Positions 35,471 to 44,651 of a stretch of 64,000 nt of DNA are shown piece after piece. Numbering within the stretch: the stretch's first letter is position 1; every line of letters starts with the position of its first letter. The notes under the pieces are model-generated. The model did no database searches and was not told the DNA's origin. It saw nothing but the letters and a program-made list of their open reading frames with translations. Made by a program: the position numbers and the translations under genes. Source of the stretch: Mesorhizobium koreense (GTDB lineage Bacteria; Pseudomonadota; Alphaproteobacteria; Rhizobiales; Rhizobiaceae); NCBI RefSeq assembly GCF_031656215.1, contig NZ_CP134228.1, forward strand, positions 2,871,001 to 2,935,000, in the 5' to 3' direction.

Positions 35471-35617
35471 GCCCGGGCCGCTCCTCTTCCTTAACAAGGA
35501 GTTGAAGGCCTCTCGCAATTTGCTCCCGACTCGGCACCGAAGCTTAATTACCTTGTTCTAAAGTATTCACATCAAACAAGCGCCCGGAAAACGGGCCGGC
35601 AGGGCAGGGCTGGGGCA

Positions 35618-36088
35618 ATGCGGGCAAGCATATTCGTCGTGTGCGGTTTTTTGGGTGCTGCGTTCACGGCATCGGGTTGCACCACCAATCCAGTCGACGC
35701 GTTGTCGACGATCTCGATCACGCCGCCGGCCAGGGATGTCAGCGCGGATGATCTGGCGCAGGGCAAGTCGCAATTCCGCGACGGCAATTACGGGTTGGCG
35801 GAGAAGCACTTCCGCCAGGCCGTGGAGTTGCGTCCGGACAGTGCCGAGGCATGGATGGGGCTCGCCGCCTGCTATGACGAACTCGGCCGCTTCGACTTCG
35901 CCGACCGCGCCTACGGCCAACTTCTGAAGATTGCCGGCCGGCGCCCGCGCATCGTCAATAATATGGGCTATTCCCAGCTTCTGCGCGGCGACAAGGCGAA
36001 AGCCCGCAGGCTCCTGATGGAAGCCGAGCAGAGCCTTCCGGGCGATAAGCTGGTGGCGGCGAATATCGCCCTGTTGAATAAGAGCTGA
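35618..36088 (+). CDS. tadD: Lipoprotein with TPR repeats, TadD-like
   Basis: This 156-aa lipoprotein has a lipobox ending SGC (C21). It carries two to three TPR units: GKSQFRDGNYGLAEKHFRQAVELRPDSAEAW, AACYDELGRFDFADRAYGQLLKIA and GYSQLLRGDKAKARRLLMEAEQ. This matches TadD, thought to help the CpaC secretin or pilotin functions. A 147-bp gap with its own AT-rich stretch separates it from tadC, so it may have its own promoter. It converges on gcvP. Confidence 0.87.
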   Translation: MRASIFVVCGFLGAAFTASGCTTNPVDALSTISITPPARDVSADDLAQGKSQFRDGNYGLAEKHFRQAVELRPDSAEAWMGLAACYDELGRFDFADRAYGQLLKIAGRRPRIVNNMGYSQLLRGDKAKARRLLMEAEQSLPGDKLVAANIALLNKS

Positions 36089-36100
36089 CGGTCTCCTGGC

Positions 36101-38902
36101 TCAGCTCGCCAGCGCCTCCATTGGCGGGCAGGAGCAGACGAGGTTGCGGTCCCCGGCCACGTTGTCTATGCGCGACACTGGCGGCCAGTATTTCGTGGCG
36201 GGATCCGCATTCGTGTCGGGGAACGCAGCGGTCGTACGCGAATAGGGATGCGTCCATTCGTCAGCGAACGTATCCGCCGCCGCATGCGGTGCGTTGACCA
36301 ACGGATTGTCTTCCTTCGACCATTCGCCTCTTGCCACCTTGCCGGCCTCGCCAGCGATGGCGATCATGGCGTCGCAGAACCGGTCGAGTTCGCGTTTCGG
36401 CTCCGATTCGGTCGGCTCGACCATCAGCGTGCCGGCCACCGGCCATGACATCGTCGGCGCGTGAAAACCGTAGTCTATCAGCCGCTTGGCGACATCTTCC
36501 ACTGTGATGCCCGCGCTGTCCTTCAGCACCCGTGTGTCCAGGATGCATTCATGTGCCACGCGTCCGTTGCGGCCGGCATAGAGCACTGGATAATGCGCCC
36601 TCAACCGCTCCGCCACATAGTTGGCCGACAGGATGGCGTTTTCCGTCGCCTGCTTTAGTCCGGTAGCGCCCATCATGCGGATATACATCCAGGTGATCGG
36701 CAGGATCGAAGCGCTGCCGAAGGGTGCCGCGGCCACAGCGTGCGAAGAGCCGAGCGCTTCATGTCCCGGCAGGAAGCGTTTCAGATGCTTCGCCACGCCG
36801 ATCGGCCCAATGCCTGGGCCGCCGCCGCCATGCGGGATGCAGAAGGTCTTGTGGAGGTTCATGTGGCAAACGTCGGCGCCGATGTCGCCCGGTCGCGCCA
36901 GTCCGACCATGGCGTTCAGATTTGCGCCGTCGAAATAGACTTGGCCACCATGCTCATGCACGACTGAACAAATGTCGCGCGCGCCTTCCTCGAACACGCC
37001 ATGTGTCGAGGGATAGGTGAACATCAACGCTGCGAGGTTTTCCCCATATTGCGTCGCCTTGGCCTTCAGATCGTCGAGATCGATGTCGCCGTTTTCCGTG
37101 CAGGCGACGACGACGACGCGCATGCCCGCCATATGCGCGCTAGCCGGGTTGGTGCCGTGCGCGGAAGAGGGGATCAGGCAGACATCGCGATGCTTCTCGC
37201 CGCGCGCGAGATGATAGCGGCGGATGGCGAGCAGGCCGGCATATTCGCCCTGGCTGCCGGCGTTGGGCTGCAATGAAACCGCTGCAAAGCCGGTGATCTC
37301 GGCAAGCCAGCCCTCGAGTTGACCGATCATCTGGCGATAGCCGCGCGTGTGCCGAACCGGCGTGAAGGGATGGAGGTTCGCGACCGACGGCCAGCTTACC
37401 GGCATCATCTCGGCAGCCGCATTCAGCTTCATCGTGCAGGACCCGAGCGGGATCATGGCGCGGTCGAGTGCCAGATCCTTGTCCGAGAGCCGGCGCAGGA
37501 AACGCATCATTTCCGTCTCGGAGCGGTTCTCGTGGAAGACCGGCTGCGTCAGGAAATTTTTTCCACGCGGCTTGCCGGGCAGGGTGGACTTCGCGCTCTC
37601 AGCAACCTTCGCACCGAACAATTCCGCAATCGCTGTGAGATCAGCCTCGGTAGAACACTCATCGAAAGTGATGCCGAGATCGTCGTCACTGATGACGCGA
37701 AACAGCACCTCGCCCTTCTCGGCCGCCCTGGCGATCTCACGCGCCTTGCCTGTGGCGCGGACCAGGACGGTGTCGAAGCGGCTTGCTCCGACGACCGTGA
37801 CCTTCGCTGCTTCCAGCCCTTCGGCAAGCCGGCAGGCCAGTGCGTGAATGCGCTCAGCGATCGCCTGTAAGCCTTCCGGTCCATGCCAGATGGCATAGGC
37901 GGCGGCCATGTTGGCGAGCAGGGCCTGTGCCGTGCAGATGTTCGAGGTCGCCTTCTCGCGGCGGATGTGCTGTTCGCGCGTCTGCAGCGCGAGGCGATAG
38001 CCGGGCCGCCCCTTGCTGTCGACGGACTGGCCGACAAGACGGCCGGGCATCAATCGGGTCAGCCGGTCGGCCACCGCGCAATAGGCGGCGTGCGGGCCGC
38101 CAAAACCAATGGGCACGCCGAAGCGCTGCATGGAGCCGACCGCAATGTCGGCGCCAAGAGAAGCGGGCGGCTCGCTGAGCGTCAGAGCCAGCGGGTCGGC
38201 GACGAAGATCACCAGCGCGTCCACTTCCTTTGCCTTGCGGATGGCGGCCGAATGGTCGCGATAGACGCCGAACGTGTCGGGCCACGGCACGATCAGCGCC
38301 GCCGCCTCGCCGTCCACTTTGCCCTCCGCGATTGTCATGCCGAGCGGATCGGCGCGTGTCTTCGCGACATCGAGAGCTTGCGGATGCAGCGCGCCGGCGA
38401 GTACCACGCGCGTCCGCTTCTCGCGGTGGTGCCGATACGCCATTCCGACGGCCTCGGCCACCGCCGTCGCCTCGTCGAGCAGCGAGGCCGAAGCGATCGG
38501 CAACCCGGTCAGTTCGGTGATCAGCGTCTGGAAATGGAAGAGCATCTCGAGCCGCCCCTGGCTGATCTCGGCCTGATAGGGCGTGTAGGCAGTATACCAG
38601 GCCGGATTCTCGAACAGGTTGCGCTGGATCACCGGTGGGACGAAAGTGCCATGATAGCCTTGGCCGATGAAGCTCTTCAGCACCTTGTTTTTGCCCATTA
38701 TCGCTGAAAGCTCGCCGAGGGCTTCCGCTTCGCTAGCGGCGGCCGGCAGGTCGAGCGAGCGGTCGAGGCGAATCGATTTCGGCACTGCCTGCGTGATCAG
38801 CGTTTCAACGGAGGGGATTCCGAGCGCCGCCAGCATGGCGCGCTGGTCCTGTGCGCTTGATCCGATATGGCGGGCGGCGAAGGGAGATGCGAGAGAAATC
38901 AT
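36101..38902 (-). CDS. gcvP: Glycine dehydrogenase (aminomethyl-transferring), GcvP
   Basis: This 933-aa P protein of the glycine cleavage complex is a single-chain fusion of both subunits. The C-terminal half holds the PLP lysine in [18 protein letters not shown] (K685); the N-terminal half has the related fold without it. It decarboxylates glycine and transfers aminomethyl to the lipoyl arm of GcvH. It is the third gene of the gcvT-gcvH-gcvP operon under the glycine riboswitch. Confidence 0.97.
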   Translation of the reverse strand: MISLASPFAARHIGSSAQDQRAMLAALGIPSVETLITQAVPKSIRLDRSLDLPAAASEAEALGELSAIMGKNKVLKSFIGQGYHGTFVPPVIQRNLFENPAWYTAYTPYQAEISQGRLEMLFHFQTLITELTGLPIASASLLDEATAVAEAVGMAYRHHREKRTRVVLAGALHPQALDVAKTRADPLGMTIAEGKVDGEAAALIVPWPDTFGVYRDHSAAIRKAKEVDALVIFVADPLALTLSEPPASLGADIAVGSMQRFGVPIGFGGPHAAYCAVADRLTRLMPGRLVGQSVDSKGRPGYRLALQTREQHIRREKATSNICTAQALLANMAAAYAIWHGPEGLQAIAERIHALACRLAEGLEAAKVTVVGASRFDTVLVRATGKAREIARAAEKGEVLFRVISDDDLGITFDECSTEADLTAIAELFGAKVAESAKSTLPGKPRGKNFLTQPVFHENRSETEMMRFLRRLSDKDLALDRAMIPLGSCTMKLNAAAEMMPVSWPSVANLHPFTPVRHTRGYRQMIGQLEGWLAEITGFAAVSLQPNAGSQGEYAGLLAIRRYHLARGEKHRDVCLIPSSAHGTNPASAHMAGMRVVVVACTENGDIDLDDLKAKATQYGENLAALMFTYPSTHGVFEEGARDICSVVHEHGGQVYFDGANLNAMVGLARPGDIGADVCHMNLHKTFCIPHGGGGPGIGPIGVAKHLKRFLPGHEALGSSHAVAAAPFGSASILPITWMYIRMMGATGLKQATENAILSANYVAERLRAHYPVLYAGRNGRVAHECILDTRVLKDSAGITVEDVAKRLIDYGFHAPTMSWPVAGTLMVEPTESEPKRELDRFCDAMIAIAGEAGKVARGEWSKEDNPLVNAPHAAADTFADEWTHPYSRTTAAFPDTNADPATKYWPPVSRIDNVAGDRNLVCSCPPMEALAS

Positions 38903-38935
38903 GTTGCGATCCTGCCTGAGATTTGTGCCGGATAT

Positions 38936-39304
38936 TCAGCCGATCAGTTTCTTGTAGGCGGCTTCGTCCATCAGGCCCGACAACTGGCCTTCGTTCGACA
39001 GCTTCATCTTCCATAGCCAGCCATCGCCGGTGGCCGCTGAATTGACCAGCGCCGGCTCGCTCGAAAGCTTGTCGTTGACGTCCGCGATCTCCCCGTCGAC
39101 GGGGGCATAGACGTCGGAAGCGGCCTTCACCGATTCCACCACGACGGCGGCCTCGCCCTTGGCGAGCTTGCGGCCTTTTTCCGGCAGTTCGACGAAGACG
39201 ATGTCGCCGAGCTGTTCCTGTGCGTAATCGGTGATGCCGATTGTCGCCACGCCGTTCTCGACGCTGATCCATTCATGGTCTTCGGTGAAATAGGTGCTCG
39301 CCAT
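38936..39304 (-). CDS. gcvH: Glycine cleavage H protein
   Basis: This 122-aa carrier protein carries the lipoylated lysine K60 in [19 protein letters not shown]. It shuttles the aminomethyl group from GcvP to GcvT and the dihydrolipoyl arm to the L protein. It starts six bases after gcvT, and gcvP follows after 33 bases. Confidence 0.97.
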   Translation of the reverse strand: MASTYFTEDHEWISVENGVATIGITDYAQEQLGDIVFVELPEKGRKLAKGEAAVVVESVKAASDVYAPVDGEIADVNDKLSSEPALVNSAATGDGWLWKMKLSNEGQLSGLMDEAAYKKLIG

Positions 39305-39310
39305 AGAGGA

Positions 39311-40417
39311 TTATCCTTTGCGATAGCGGTGAGGGACGAAAGGAAGGGTATGCACGTTGATTGGCAGCCTGTTGCCGCGCACGTCGGCGAAAAGGCGGAT
39401 GCCCGGCTTGGCGAGTTCGGTCGCGACATAACCCATGGCGACCGGCGCTTCGGCGCTCGGACCAAAGCCGCCTGAGGTGACGCGCCCGATGCGCTCGCCG
39501 TTTTCGGTGAAGAGTTCGACACCGTCGCGTACCGGTTGGCGTCCTTCCGGCTTCAGCCCGACGCGTTTCTCGGAAGCACCTTGCGCTCCCTTTTTCGCCA
39601 GCGCCTCGGCTCCGATGAAGGCGCCTTTTTCCCGTACCGGTTTCGAGATCGCCCACATCAGCGCGGCGGAGACGGGGTCGGTGGAAGGATCGATGTCCTG
39701 CCCGTGCAGGCAAAGACCGGCTTCGAGCCGCAGGCTGTCGCGCGCGGCGAGGCCAACCCATTGGACACGCTCATCGGCGAGCAGGTTCTCGGCGAGCGCT
39801 GCGCCGTCCTTCACCGGTACGGCGATCTCGAAACCGTCCTCGCCCGTATAGCCGGATCGCGTCAGGAACCAGCCAGGCCGGGGCTCGAAACCGTGCATGA
39901 AGCTCAGATGCGCCGCGTCGATCCCCGCGGCGACGAGCACCGCTTTCGCGTCCTGTCCTTGTAGCGCTAGAAAGACACGTTCCAATGGCTCGACTTTGCA
40001 GTCGAAATCCTTCGCTACGGCCTTCAAATGCTTCTCGTCGGCTGCCGCGTTGCCGGCATTGGCGACGACCATGAAGCGATGCGAGCCGAGCCGCGTGACG
40101 ATCAGATCGTCGAGGATGCCGGCATGCTCATCGAGCAGCAGCGTATATTTGGACTGGCCGTTATCGAGGGCGTTGGCATCGAGTGGGCAGGCCCGGCCGA
40201 GGAAGGCGGCGGCATCGGGGCCGCTCACTTCGAAGAGCCGCATGTGCGAGATGTCGAAAAGCCCGGCATGGGCGCGTGTATGAAGGTGCTCCTTCATGAC
40301 GCCCGCCGGATAGCTGATCGGCATGGACCAGCCGGCAAAGGCGCCGAAACGCGCGCCGGCGGCCTTATGCAGATCCTGCAATGGAAGAATTTTGGTAGCT
40401 TGCTCGTTGCCGCTCAT
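39311..40417 (-). CDS. gcvT: Glycine cleavage T protein (aminomethyltransferase)
   Basis: This 368-aa T protein transfers the methylene group to tetrahydrofolate. The GcvT core shows LHKAAGARFGAFAGWSMPISYPAGV and FDISHMRLFEVSGPDA, and the C-terminal barrel includes RVTSGGFGPSAEAPVAMGYV. The riboswitch ends about 46 bases before its ATG, so gcvT is the first gene that it controls. Confidence 0.96.
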   Translation of the reverse strand: MSGNEQATKILPLQDLHKAAGARFGAFAGWSMPISYPAGVMKEHLHTRAHAGLFDISHMRLFEVSGPDAAAFLGRACPLDANALDNGQSKYTLLLDEHAGILDDLIVTRLGSHRFMVVANAGNAAADEKHLKAVAKDFDCKVEPLERVFLALQGQDAKAVLVAAGIDAAHLSFMHGFEPRPGWFLTRSGYTGEDGFEIAVPVKDGAALAENLLADERVQWVGLAARDSLRLEAGLCLHGQDIDPSTDPVSAALMWAISKPVREKGAFIGAEALAKKGAQGASEKRVGLKPEGRQPVRDGVELFTENGERIGRVTSGGFGPSAEAPVAMGYVATELAKPGIRLFADVRGNRLPINVHTLPFVPHRYRKG

Positions 40418-40462
40418 GGCTTCTCCAGAAAAGCACGACCAGCCGCTCTCGCGGCCATTCCG

Positions 40463-40642
40463 TGCCCCTCTGTCTGAAGCCTGAGAGACTCGCGCCCCGG
40501 AACTCTGTCGGCGGCGCTTACACCTTCGGCGCAGGGTTTCCCCCGACTTTCCAGAGCGTCTTTCCCGTCAACGGTTCTTTTGCCTGAGAGATTTCGGGCG
40601 ATTTCCCCTTCGGCGGCCGCACGAGGCGACTCTCTCCCGCAA
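40463..40642 (-). promoter_or_regulatory. Tandem glycine riboswitch
   Basis: On the minus strand two glycine aptamers are in series. Aptamer 1 starts about 40642 with GGGAGAGAG and contains the conserved CTCTCAGGC at 40590-40582 followed by AAAAGAACCG; aptamer 2 contains the same CTCTCAGGC at 40487-40479. This is the typical gcv double aptamer that turns expression on with glycine. The short gap to gcvT suggests translational control. Confidence 0.93.
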
Positions 40643-40698
40643 ACGGTTGGAGCCGAAGCTCCCGACGGGCCAATGCTTACCTCACGGCAACGGGAATG

Positions 40699-41103
40699 TC
40701 ACTCCCCCGCCGTCAGCTCTTCCAGAAGCGATTTGTTGATCCGGCCGAGATTGCCCAGTTCCTTGCTTATCCGTCCGATCAACTCGCCGGTCTCCTCGTG
40801 CAGCGAGGTCAGTTTCTCCAACTGGCCGGCGACTTTCTCGGCGCTTACGCGCTCCACCGGTTCGACGGGTGAAGTCCCGACGCCGTGGAGCAGCCACGAT
40901 ATCGAAACGCTGAGCAGGCCGGAAAGCATATTCAGCCGATGCGTCGCCGGCTGCGAGCGGTCGCGCTCCCAGGCGTTCACGGTCGCGATCTTCACGCCGA
41001 GGCGCCAGGCGAGATCCTTTGCCGTCAGGCCGGCGGCTTCGCGGGCGCGGGAAAGCCGGCCGCCCATCGTGTCCATGTCCGGCTTCTGTTCGTAAATATT
41101 CAT
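40699..41103 (-). CDS. XRE-type transcriptional regulator upstream of gcvT
   Basis: This 134-aa protein has an HTH_3 domain: GGRLSRAREAAGLTAKDLAWRLGVKIATVNAWERDRSQPATHRL. The C-terminal part (about 75-130) is a helical region with heptad-like leucines, suggesting dimerisation. The ATG at 41103 is preferred to the ATG at 41151 since GGGAG lies 11 bases upstream. It lies just upstream of the riboswitch on the same strand; a role in gcv or one-carbon control is possible but unproven. Confidence 0.8.
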   Translation of the reverse strand: MNIYEQKPDMDTMGGRLSRAREAAGLTAKDLAWRLGVKIATVNAWERDRSQPATHRLNMLSGLLSVSISWLLHGVGTSPVEPVERVSAEKVAGQLEKLTSLHEETGELIGRISKELGNLGRINKSLLEELTAGE

Positions 41104-41338
41104 CGTATCGGGGTCTCCCGCATCGTTCCGGATTGTATGGGGTCGTTCCATGTCGCTTTTACGACATGGTCCACCAATATAACGACCACGCCGCGAGAGA
41201 CAACCTCTGTGGCCGAATTGGCCCCTCGGATTGGATTTCTAATCCGGACAAGATCATTGCCGGCTAAGGGGACGGATCATTGCTGGTTCGGCACAGGTGT
41301 GGTTCCGCACGGACTGGTCGGAGGCGGTGGCGGCTGCA

Positions 41339-41746
41339 TCAGTTCGCGGCCGGAACCGGGCAGTTCTGATCGCCTTCCTGACAATTGAGGTAGCCTTGTA
41401 AGTCCTTGATGCGGGATTTGGTCAGGCCGTCCATGCACATTGAAACAAGCATTGGCATAACGCTTCCTCCCGCCGCCTCTGCAGTCTGGAAACTGCACTC
41501 CGCGTCGCGAAATTTGACCCAATTGCGCTGAGCTTGAATGAAAAGCTTCTTGGTATCCGCGTCGTCCTTCAGGCGCCCTTGGACCTGTTTGTAAAGGTCG
41601 TTAAGTTTTTTGTCGGATTGCTTGAACGAAGCATCGGCGCACTGGTTCATGGTTGCCTGATCCTGGGCATCGGCACATTTGTCCTTGGCAAAGGCAAGGG
41701 TCGGCATGGCCAGAATCATTGCTGCAGTCAGTATCCCGATTTTCAT
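41339..41746 (-). CDS. Secreted LprI-like (DUF1311) protein
   Basis: This 135-aa secreted protein has a signal peptide ending AFA-K (about residue 20). The rest matches the DUF1311/LprI pattern: DQATMNQCADASFKQSDKKLND, QRNWVKFRDAECSFQ, with four or more conserved cysteines likely forming disulfides. Some family members inhibit lysozyme. The ribosome site is GGAGG. It is followed by an AT-richer decaying area. Confidence 0.85.
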   Translation of the reverse strand: MKIGILTAAMILAMPTLAFAKDKCADAQDQATMNQCADASFKQSDKKLNDLYKQVQGRLKDDADTKKLFIQAQRNWVKFRDAECSFQTAEAAGGSVMPMLVSMCMDGLTKSRIKDLQGYLNCQEGDQNCPVPAAN

Positions 41747-41846
41747 CGATTATCCTCCATTTAGATCCTGCCTGTTGGCGGTGGGGTTCACGTCGTGCCG
41801 GTATCGAGGTTGCCGCGAAGCCGCATATCTTCGGCGATCATCAGCC

Positions 41847-42281
41847 TCATTCCGTAACCGTCCGAGCAAAACACGTTGCCAGATTGGCGGGTACTCCGAG
41901 TTTCTTGGCCCAGGCAATCAGGCCGGGCTTTTCCGACGGCTCGGCATAGCCGCCCCACACGTCGCGGAACTTCTTCTTTCCGTTGACTTTCTGGAAGAAC
42001 ATCATTCCGTCGTCGGCAGCGGGCGTGGAGGCATAGGCGGCGCTCCAGTCGCCGCTCTCCAGGATCGCTTCAAATTTCACCTGTGCCGGTTTGACCTTGT
42101 TTTCCAGCGCTGCCGCGACAAGAGCCGCATATTCCTGCTTGCGCACCGTGGTCATCTCGACCTTCACGCCATCACAAGCGTTACTCGCGGCAAGAGCGCC
42201 CGTCAGCGTCATTCCCAAGCCCATGACGCAGATAACAACTATCTTGGCCTGTTGCCGCGCCGTGCCATGGAATTCGGACAT
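41847..42281 (-). CDS. Small secreted hypothetical protein
   Basis: This 144-aa protein begins with a hydrophobic N-terminal segment (about residues 14-32, ending LAAS) after a polar start, a signal peptide or anchor. The mature part includes TPAADDGMMFFQKVNGKKKFRDVWGGYAEPSE and one late cysteine. I cannot assign a family. A GGAAAGGAAGGA ribosome site precedes the ATG. Confidence 0.65.
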   Translation of the reverse strand: MSEFHGTARQQAKIVVICVMGLGMTLTGALAASNACDGVKVEMTTVRKQEYAALVAAALENKVKPAQVKFEAILESGDWSAAYASTPAADDGMMFFQKVNGKKKFRDVWGGYAEPSEKPGLIAWAKKLGVPANLATCFARTVTE

Positions 42282-42313
42282 GACTATCCTTCCTTTCCTC
42301 GATTCAAGGCGTA

Positions 42314-42510
42314 TCAGCGGCCGTGCTTATTGAAGTTGGGGTTGCCGTTTCCGTTCGCATCGGCTGCCGAGAACTGATCGGCGTTGAGGATATCGGCGGT
42401 TTCTGCTCGACCGAGCCGTCATTGTCGGCGCCCAGCCTCTCGAAGGCCTTGGTCATAAAGGCCTGATATTCCTGTCGGTTCACCGCGTACGGTGCTTGTC
42501 GACCGCCCAC
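42314..42510 (-). pseudogene. Frameshifted EF-hand protein remnant
   Basis: The 68-aa open frame reads RQEYQAFMTKAFERLGADNDGSVEQ and then turns to nonsense. Moving the frame at that point gives ETADILNADQFSAADANGNGNPNF, so an EF-hand protein continues in another frame before ending at a TGA at 42316-42314. Upstream a second frame break around the VNRQEY start is likely, since no signal peptide or first EF loop is in frame. The intact gene probably encoded a small secreted calcium-binding protein. Confidence 0.75.
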
Positions 42511-42799
42511 CCAAGCCTAGCTTGAAAAAGTCACACAAAAGGACGGCTTATGGCAAGCCGCAGTGATTATTTGTGAATTGTGTTTCAATAATTTAACATG
42601 CCTTGAAAATATATGCGCGCCGAATACCAATCAGACCGGAAGCAACAGGCGAGATGCTTTCATTATCTTACAGAGATTATCCTTGGGTTTCGGTCAAATT
42701 TTCCCAAAATAGAAGCTATTTTGATGCAAAATCGCCGCAAATCGGAAAGAAAATTTTGGCCGCTAGGCGCTCTTGGCGATTTTGAGACATGAAGCCTTT
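42511..42799. other. AT-rich intergenic region
   Basis: This stretch is markedly richer in A and T than its surroundings. It holds no convincing gene: a 60-codon ATG frame at 42603-42785 has no homology cue. A 10-bp perfect inverted repeat lies within it. It may be the remains of the pseudogene neighbourhood or an insertion scar. Confidence 0.6.
42727..42784. repeat. 10-bp perfect inverted repeat
   Basis: CAAAATCGCC at 42727-42736 and GGCGATTTTG at 42775-42784 are exact reverse complements 38 bases apart. They lie just after the msrP-like stop on the minus strand and could be a terminator arm or the ends of a small palindromic element. Confidence 0.45.
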
Positions 42800-43591
42800 T
42801 CAAATCCCGGCATACCAGTCGTAGCCGTTGTCTTCCCAATAGCCGCCCTTGCCGTCGCCGAAATGGGCAAGGCTGTCGGTCAGTTCGATCGACTTCACGT
42901 ATTTCGCCATCTTGTAGCCGAGCTGGCGCTCGACGCGGCAGCGCAGCGGCGCGCCGTTCGCAACCGGCAGCGGCTTGCCGTTCAGACCGTAGGCCATGAT
43001 CGTCTGCGGGTGACGGGCGTCGATCATGTCGATCGATTCGTAATATTTGATGCCGCCGGAGAGCGTCTCCTCGATCGTATCGAGGCATTTGAAGACGACA
43101 TAGCGCGCCTCGGGCTTCACCTTCGCCTGGTCGAGCAGGTGGGCGAGCGGAACGCCGGTCCATTCGGCGATGCAACTCCAGCCCTCGACGCAGTCGTGCC
43201 GCGTGATCTGCGTGCGGCTCGGCATATTGCGAAGTTCGTCGAGCGAGAAAGAGAGGGGCTTTTCGACCAGCCCGCCGATCGCGAAACGGTAGTCGGCGAA
43301 ATTGGAGGCCGCCAGCGAACGGTATTGGGGATCGTCCGGATCGGTGCTGCCGTTCGGCCGTTGCGGCTGGCGGATCTCGCTTTTGGGATATTCGCGCGCC
43401 AGCGCCTCGCGGCCTACCAGAAGACGCTGCGCCTTGTAGGTGAGGTCGTTGGCGCCTTCGATGAAGTTGCGCACGGCATTGTCGCGATCGCCGAGCGCGT
43501 CGAAGACATCGCAGCCGGACAGCATCAGCCCAGAGCTCGCGATTGTAGCCGAAGTAAGAAATTTGCGGCGGGAGAGCATGAATTTAGCCAT
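42800..43591 (-). CDS. Molybdopterin oxidoreductase, YedY/MsrP-like
   Basis: This 263-aa protein carries a twin-arginine signal (SRRKFLTSATIASS) with a lipobox-like LMLSGC, so it is probably exported folded and possibly lipid anchored. The oxidoreductase domain has the molybdenum-ligand cysteine region TRHDCVEGWSC (C134) and a family-typical GAPLRCRVERQLGYKMAKYV. The upstream cytochrome b561 gene overlaps its control region and stops two bases before its start. The longer frame to 44383 overlaps that gene and is rejected. The partner is not the MsrQ type, so methionine sulfoxide reductase function is not assured. Confidence 0.85.
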   Translation of the reverse strand: MAKFMLSRRKFLTSATIASSGLMLSGCDVFDALGDRDNAVRNFIEGANDLTYKAQRLLVGREALAREYPKSEIRQPQRPNGSTDPDDPQYRSLAASNFADYRFAIGGLVEKPLSFSLDELRNMPSRTQITRHDCVEGWSCIAEWTGVPLAHLLDQAKVKPEARYVVFKCLDTIEETLSGGIKYYESIDMIDARHPQTIMAYGLNGKPLPVANGAPLRCRVERQLGYKMAKYVKSIELTDSLAHFGDGKGGYWEDNGYDWYAGI

Positions 43592-43593
43592 CT

Positions 43594-44496
43594 CTATTCT
43601 CCCGGCTCCGGCATCGGTTTCGCCGGCGGGTCGGCGCGGTACCAGCCGGTAACGATGGATCGCAGTTCGTTGAACGGTCCTGCCGCCAGCACCATCAGGA
43701 CATGGGCGATGAAAAAGAGGACCAGCAACGTCATGCCGATGAAATGGATGGTGCGCGCCGTCTGTCGGCCGCCGAAGATGTCGAGCAGGAAGGGGAAAGC
43801 CGTATCCATTGCGGGCGACATGGTCAGTCCCGTCAGGATCATCAGCGGCAGCAGGATGAAGAGCACGCCGGCGTAGGAGAGCTTCTGCAGGACGTTGTAG
43901 TCGCGTGCATGGTGAAAGCGGAAGCGGAGATGATCGGCGATATCCCTTGGAAGCCGCCTGATATCCGCGCCGCGCGGCAGGAGATCGCGCTTGACGTGCC
44001 CATTGATGAGGCTCGAAACGAGCCAGATCAGCAGCGTCGCCGCCAGCACCCAGGCAAAGAAAAAGTGGATGACGCGCCCGGTCGCGAGGTCCTGGTAGGA
44101 GGGGATCGTCACCCAGGCCGGGAAGGCGCGGGCCGCAAGGTCCTCGCCGCTGCCGGAGAGCCCGAGGACGCCGGTCGTGTCGACCGTCTTGCCGAAGAGC
44201 GTCGTGTAGCCTTTCGGGCCCTGTACCGTATTGGCGGCGCTGAAGCTCAGGATCGCATTGTCGAAGCCGAAGCCGGATTGCTGCCCGATATAGAGGTCGG
44301 GTCGTGCATTGAATATCTGCAGGCCGGAAAGAAGCAGGAAGAACAGGCTTAGCGCCCACAGCCAATGGGTGACGCGCGTCCACGCGGATTGCCGATAGAC
44401 GAGGGGCCTGGCTGGCGCCACAGGATCGACCGCGGTTTCAGGGGTAGAGTTGCCGGATGCTCCGAAACCGGTCGGCAATTCTGTTTCGTTCGTCAT
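43594..44496 (-). CDS. Cytochrome b561/hydrogenase-type membrane subunit
   Basis: This 300-aa integral membrane protein has about four to five helices in a cytochrome b561 (Ni-Fe hydrogenase b-type) pattern. Haem-ligand candidates include the histidines in RVTHWLWALSLFF, VIHFFFAWVLA and HFIGMTLLVLFFIAHVLMVL. It likely passes electrons to or from the Moco protein 2 bases downstream. The ATG at 44496 follows GGAGGG; an upstream extension is not used. Confidence 0.85.
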   Translation of the reverse strand: MTNETELPTGFGASGNSTPETAVDPVAPARPLVYRQSAWTRVTHWLWALSLFFLLLSGLQIFNARPDLYIGQQSGFGFDNAILSFSAANTVQGPKGYTTLFGKTVDTTGVLGLSGSGEDLAARAFPAWVTIPSYQDLATGRVIHFFFAWVLAATLLIWLVSSLINGHVKRDLLPRGADIRRLPRDIADHLRFRFHHARDYNVLQKLSYAGVLFILLPLMILTGLTMSPAMDTAFPFLLDIFGGRQTARTIHFIGMTLLVLFFIAHVLMVLAAGPFNELRSIVTGWYRADPPAKPMPEPGE

Positions 44497-44626
44497 GGAA
44501 GCGGCCCTCCATGGCCGTTCGTCCTGTTCACGTCGTCGAGTCGACGTTGGGTACGAGTAGTAACGGAGCCTGCGAGCTTCGTGTTTCAATCTAGCATGAA
44601 ATCTTTTTGAGGGGTGCGTGAGAGGA

Positions 44627-44642
44627 GTAGCCGTTGGGCTAC
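44627..44642. terminator. Short hairpin after the YaiI-family gene
   Basis: GTAGCC/GGCTAC with a GTTG loop lies downstream of the YaiI-family gene on the minus strand. It is short and lacks a T run. Confidence 0.4.
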
Positions 44643-44651
44643 GTACGGTTC

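Noticed and set aside
42603-42785. A 60-codon ATG frame in the AT-rich region
   Set aside because: No ribosome site, no signal or domain, and it spans the inverted repeat; chance frame.
43594-44383. N-terminal extension of the Moco protein up to 44383
   Set aside because: It overlaps the cytochrome gene in another frame; the Tat signal begins at 43591 with a proper ribosome site.
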